Shown here: in pieces, positions 62,315 through 64,000 of the stretch | Layout of the letters: every line of letters begins with the position of its first letter | Numbering within the stretch: position 1 is the first letter of the stretch | Origin: Paracoccus aminovorans | Lineage (GTDB): Bacteria; Pseudomonadota; Alphaproteobacteria; Rhodobacterales; Rhodobacteraceae | NCBI RefSeq assembly: GCF_900005615.1 | Contig: NZ_LN832559.1 | Span: 650,837-714,836, forward strand | Length of the DNA stretch: 64,000 nt | Direction: 5' to 3' | The notes under the pieces: generated by a model | Told to the model about the DNA's origin: nothing | Databases searched by the model: none | What the model saw: the letters and a program-made list of their open reading frames with translations, nothing else | Program-made: the position numbers and the translations under genes

Positions 62315-62794
62315 ATGACGATTCCCAGGAACACCATCTGCCTCTGGTACGACAAGGATGCCGAGGCGGCGGCGCGATTCTATGCCGAGACCTTTCCCGA
62401 CAGCGCGGTGACGGCAGTGCGCACGGCACCGGGCGACTATCCCTCGGGCAAGGCCGGCGACGTGCTGACCGTCGAGTTCACCGTGCTGGGCATCCCCTGC
62501 GTCGGGTTGAACGGCGGTCCGGTCTTCAAGCACAGCGAGGCGTTTTCGTTCCAGGTCGCGACCGCGGACCAGGAGGAGACCGACCGCTATTGGAACGCCA
62601 TCACCGGCAACGGCGGGCGGGAAAGCGAATGCGGCTGGTGCAAGGACCGCTGGGGCATCTCGTGGCAGATCACCCCGCGCACGCTGCTCGAAGCCATGGC
62701 GGCGGGCGGCGACGAGGCGAAGCGGGCCTTCGACGCGATGATGACGATGCAAAAGATCGACGTGGCGGCCATCGACGCGGCCCGGCGCGGCTAG
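62315..62794 (+). CDS. VOC superfamily protein (PhnB-like)
   Basis: 159 residues, from an ATG with GGGAGGGC upstream. The glyoxalase/PhnB-type fold shows NTICLWYDKDAEAAARFYAETFPDS at the start, then GLNGGPVFKHSEAFSFQV and CGWCKDRWGISWQITP. These are the metal-binding-type motifs of the 3-demethylubiquinone-methyltransferase-like VOC group. Its reaction is unknown; members often modify or bind small organic molecules. moaB follows 41 nt later. Confidence 0.82.
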   Translation: MTIPRNTICLWYDKDAEAAARFYAETFPDSAVTAVRTAPGDYPSGKAGDVLTVEFTVLGIPCVGLNGGPVFKHSEAFSFQVATADQEETDRYWNAITGNGGRESECGWCKDRWGISWQITPRTLLEAMAAGGDEAKRAFDAMMTMQKIDVAAIDAARRG

Positions 62795-62835
62795 AGGCGC
62801 TTTCCTTTGCGGGCGGGCCGCGTCAGGATGCGGCC

Positions 62836-63375
62836 ATGACCCAGATGAACCGCCCCGCCCGCATTGCCATCGTCACCGTCTCGGACCGCGCCTCGCGGGG
62901 GGAATACGAGGACAAGGGCGGCCCGGGCGCCGAAGACTGGCTGCGCGCCACCGTCACCACGCCGATGCAGATCAGCCGGACCATCGTCCCCGACGGCCGC
63001 GACAGCGTGGCCGCGACCCTGCGCACGCTGTGCGACCAGGGCACCGACCTGATCCTGATCACCGGCGGCACCGGCCCGGCGCCGCGCGACCAGACGCCCG
63101 AGGCCATGGCCGACGTCATCGAAAAGGAACTGCCCGGCTTCGGCGAGGAGATGCGCCGCGCCAGCCTGCGCGAGGTGCCGACCGCGATCCTGTCGCGCCA
63201 GACCGCAGGCATCCGCGGCGCCACGCTGATGATCACCATCCCCGGCAAGCCCTCGGCCATCGCCACCTGCCTCGATGCGGTCTTTGCCGCCGTGCCCTAT
63301 TGCCTAGACCTGATCGGCGCCGGCTTCATCGACACCGACCCGGCGCGGATCAAGGCCTTTCGCCCCAAGGCCTAG
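62836..63375 (+). CDS. moaB: Molybdenum cofactor biosynthesis protein MoaB
   Basis: 179 residues. The MoaB/Mog core shows IAIVTVSDRASRGEYEDKGGPG, ITGGTGPAPRDQTPEAM and MITIPGKPSAIATCLDAVF. It adenylylates molybdopterin, the step before Mo insertion. Its TAG stop lies in the CTAG at the edge of the MITE-like repeat, so the C-terminal codons may have been set by that insertion. Confidence 0.9.
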   Translation: MTQMNRPARIAIVTVSDRASRGEYEDKGGPGAEDWLRATVTTPMQISRTIVPDGRDSVAATLRTLCDQGTDLILITGGTGPAPRDQTPEAMADVIEKELPGFGEEMRRASLREVPTAILSRQTAGIRGATLMITIPGKPSAIATCLDAVFAAVPYCLDLIGAGFIDTDPARIKAFRPKA

Positions 63376-63532
63376 CAGGCTGATGAAAAGCTGTTCCTCG
63401 CGGGACGAAAAATCGTTCCGGGTCTGGCAAGGATCGGCTGGAAACCGTGTCATTTCCGGCCGATTCGCAGTGAGTTTCCGGTTTTCTGATCCAGTCCGTC
63501 CCGACGCGGCCGCTTTTTCAGCAGTCTGCTAG
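63372..63532. repeat. MITE-like repeat, copy 2, flanked by CTAG on both sides
   Basis: 161 bp including CTAG at each end. Terminal inverted repeats are CAGGCTGATGAAAAGC and, complemented, CAGACTGCTGAAAAAGC. The core matching copy 1 is CGGGACGAAAAATCGTTCCG (63401-63420, plus GGTC). It fills the gap between two convergent genes, and each uses the TAG within CTAG as its stop. No coding capacity. It may also act as a bidirectional terminator. Confidence 0.65.
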
Positions 63533-64000
63533 ACATTCGTCAGCCGGATATCGGCGGGCAGAGAGCGGCCGGCCACGGTTTCGGCATTGGCAAGGTCGTT
63601 TTCCAGATGCGCCAGCACCTCGGCCGGAGATTGCCCCAGACCCTGCCAACGCGCGGTCAGCCGGCGGCGCAGTTCCTCGGCGGGCACCTCCAGCATGACC
63701 GACAAGTCCCAGAGCCCGGCAAGCCCGCGCCAGGGCGCGCGGTCCAGAAGCAGGTAATTGCCCTCGACCACCACCAGCCCGGTCTGGGCCGCGACCCGGC
63801 CGGCGCCGGCGATGGCAAGGTCGCGCTGGCGGTCGAAGACCGGATAGACGACCTCGCCGCCCTGTTTCAGCCGACGGATCAGGGCGACGAAACCCTCGGC
63901 GTCGAACGTCTCGGGCGCACCCTTGCGGGGGCGCAGCCCGTCCAATTCCAGCAGCCGGTTGTCGAGGTGGAACCCGTCCATCGGCACCAGCACCGCCCCC
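63529..64000 (-). CDS. P-loop nucleoside kinase-like protein (FrcK type), 5' part beyond the window
   Basis: About 156 C-terminal codons are visible. The frame runs off the right edge, and the ATP-binding P-loop should lie beyond it. Visible motifs are VLVPMDGFHLDNRLLELDGLRPRKGAPETFD and VVVEGNYLLLDRAPWRGL, which resemble the uridine kinase/PanK-like proteins annotated FrcK in fructose transport operons. It would phosphorylate a sugar or nucleoside; the substrate is unknown. Its TAG stop coincides with the CTAG of the adjacent repeat. Confidence 0.7.
   Translation of the reverse strand, partial: GAVLVPMDGFHLDNRLLELDGLRPRKGAPETFDAEGFVALIRRLKQGGEVVYPVFDRQRDLAIAGAGRVAAQTGLVVVEGNYLLLDRAPWRGLAGLWDLSVMLEVPAEELRRRLTARWQGLGQSPAEVLAHLENDLANAETVAGRSLPADIRLTNV

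Overview
The window looks like a chromosome segment of a Paracoccus species, close to P. denitrificans, P. pantotrophus or P. versutus. GC content and codon use are very high. The cytochrome bc1 operon runs Rieske, cytochrome b, cytochrome c1, and the c1 has the long Ala/Pro/Glu-rich acidic extension known from P. denitrificans. Most neighbours resemble Rhodobacteraceae proteins. Names come from reading the sequence; no database search was run.

Layout. 1-2000: a minus-strand S49 peptidase / 36-residue membrane peptide / SDR operon and a ribokinase-like gene. 2.1-5.3 kb: the petABC (fbc) operon. 5.5-9.7 kb: radC, then dnaK-dnaJ behind a candidate sigma-32-type promoter. 9.8-19.8 kb: a surface polysaccharide region with a KpsM-like permease, cysQ, kdsB, galU, galE, two tandem glycosyltransferases, a Core-2/I-branching (DUF5928-like) glycosyltransferase and a NodH-like sulfotransferase. 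cysQ would remove the PAP made by the sulfotransferase, so a sulfated glycan is a reasonable inference. 19.8-26.5 kb: EamA permease, queG, GST, mtgA, a DUF1269 protein, matB and an orphan choline-type binding protein.

26.67-36.50 kb is an integrated element at the 3' end of a tRNA-Ile(CAU) gene, bounded by a 17-bp direct repeat. It holds a tyrosine integrase, small phage-type genes and an HNH nuclease. An apparently intact IS21-family element (4-bp target duplication AGCC) separates two truncated phage genes. The right third carries small proteins, two of them behind promoters resembling the alphaproteobacterial general stress (EcfG) consensus.

36.5-64 kb: an AhpD-like protein, GAPDH, katG with a palindrome over its promoter, a coupled N-acetylglucosamine operon (kinase, SIS deaminase, nagA), a CDF metal exporter, a LuxR-type regulator without luxI, and gltB and gltD with an unknown periplasmic gene between them. 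Then come uppP, an NDUFA9-like protein, a GMC oxidoreductase, tRNA-Leu(CAG), a Nudix hydrolase, a divergent response-regulator phosphatase / Hpt pair, ilvA, a membrane protein broken by a frameshift, argG, a VOC protein, moaB and the end of a FrcK-like kinase. Two copies of a ~165-bp repeat lie against TAG stop codons within CTAG.
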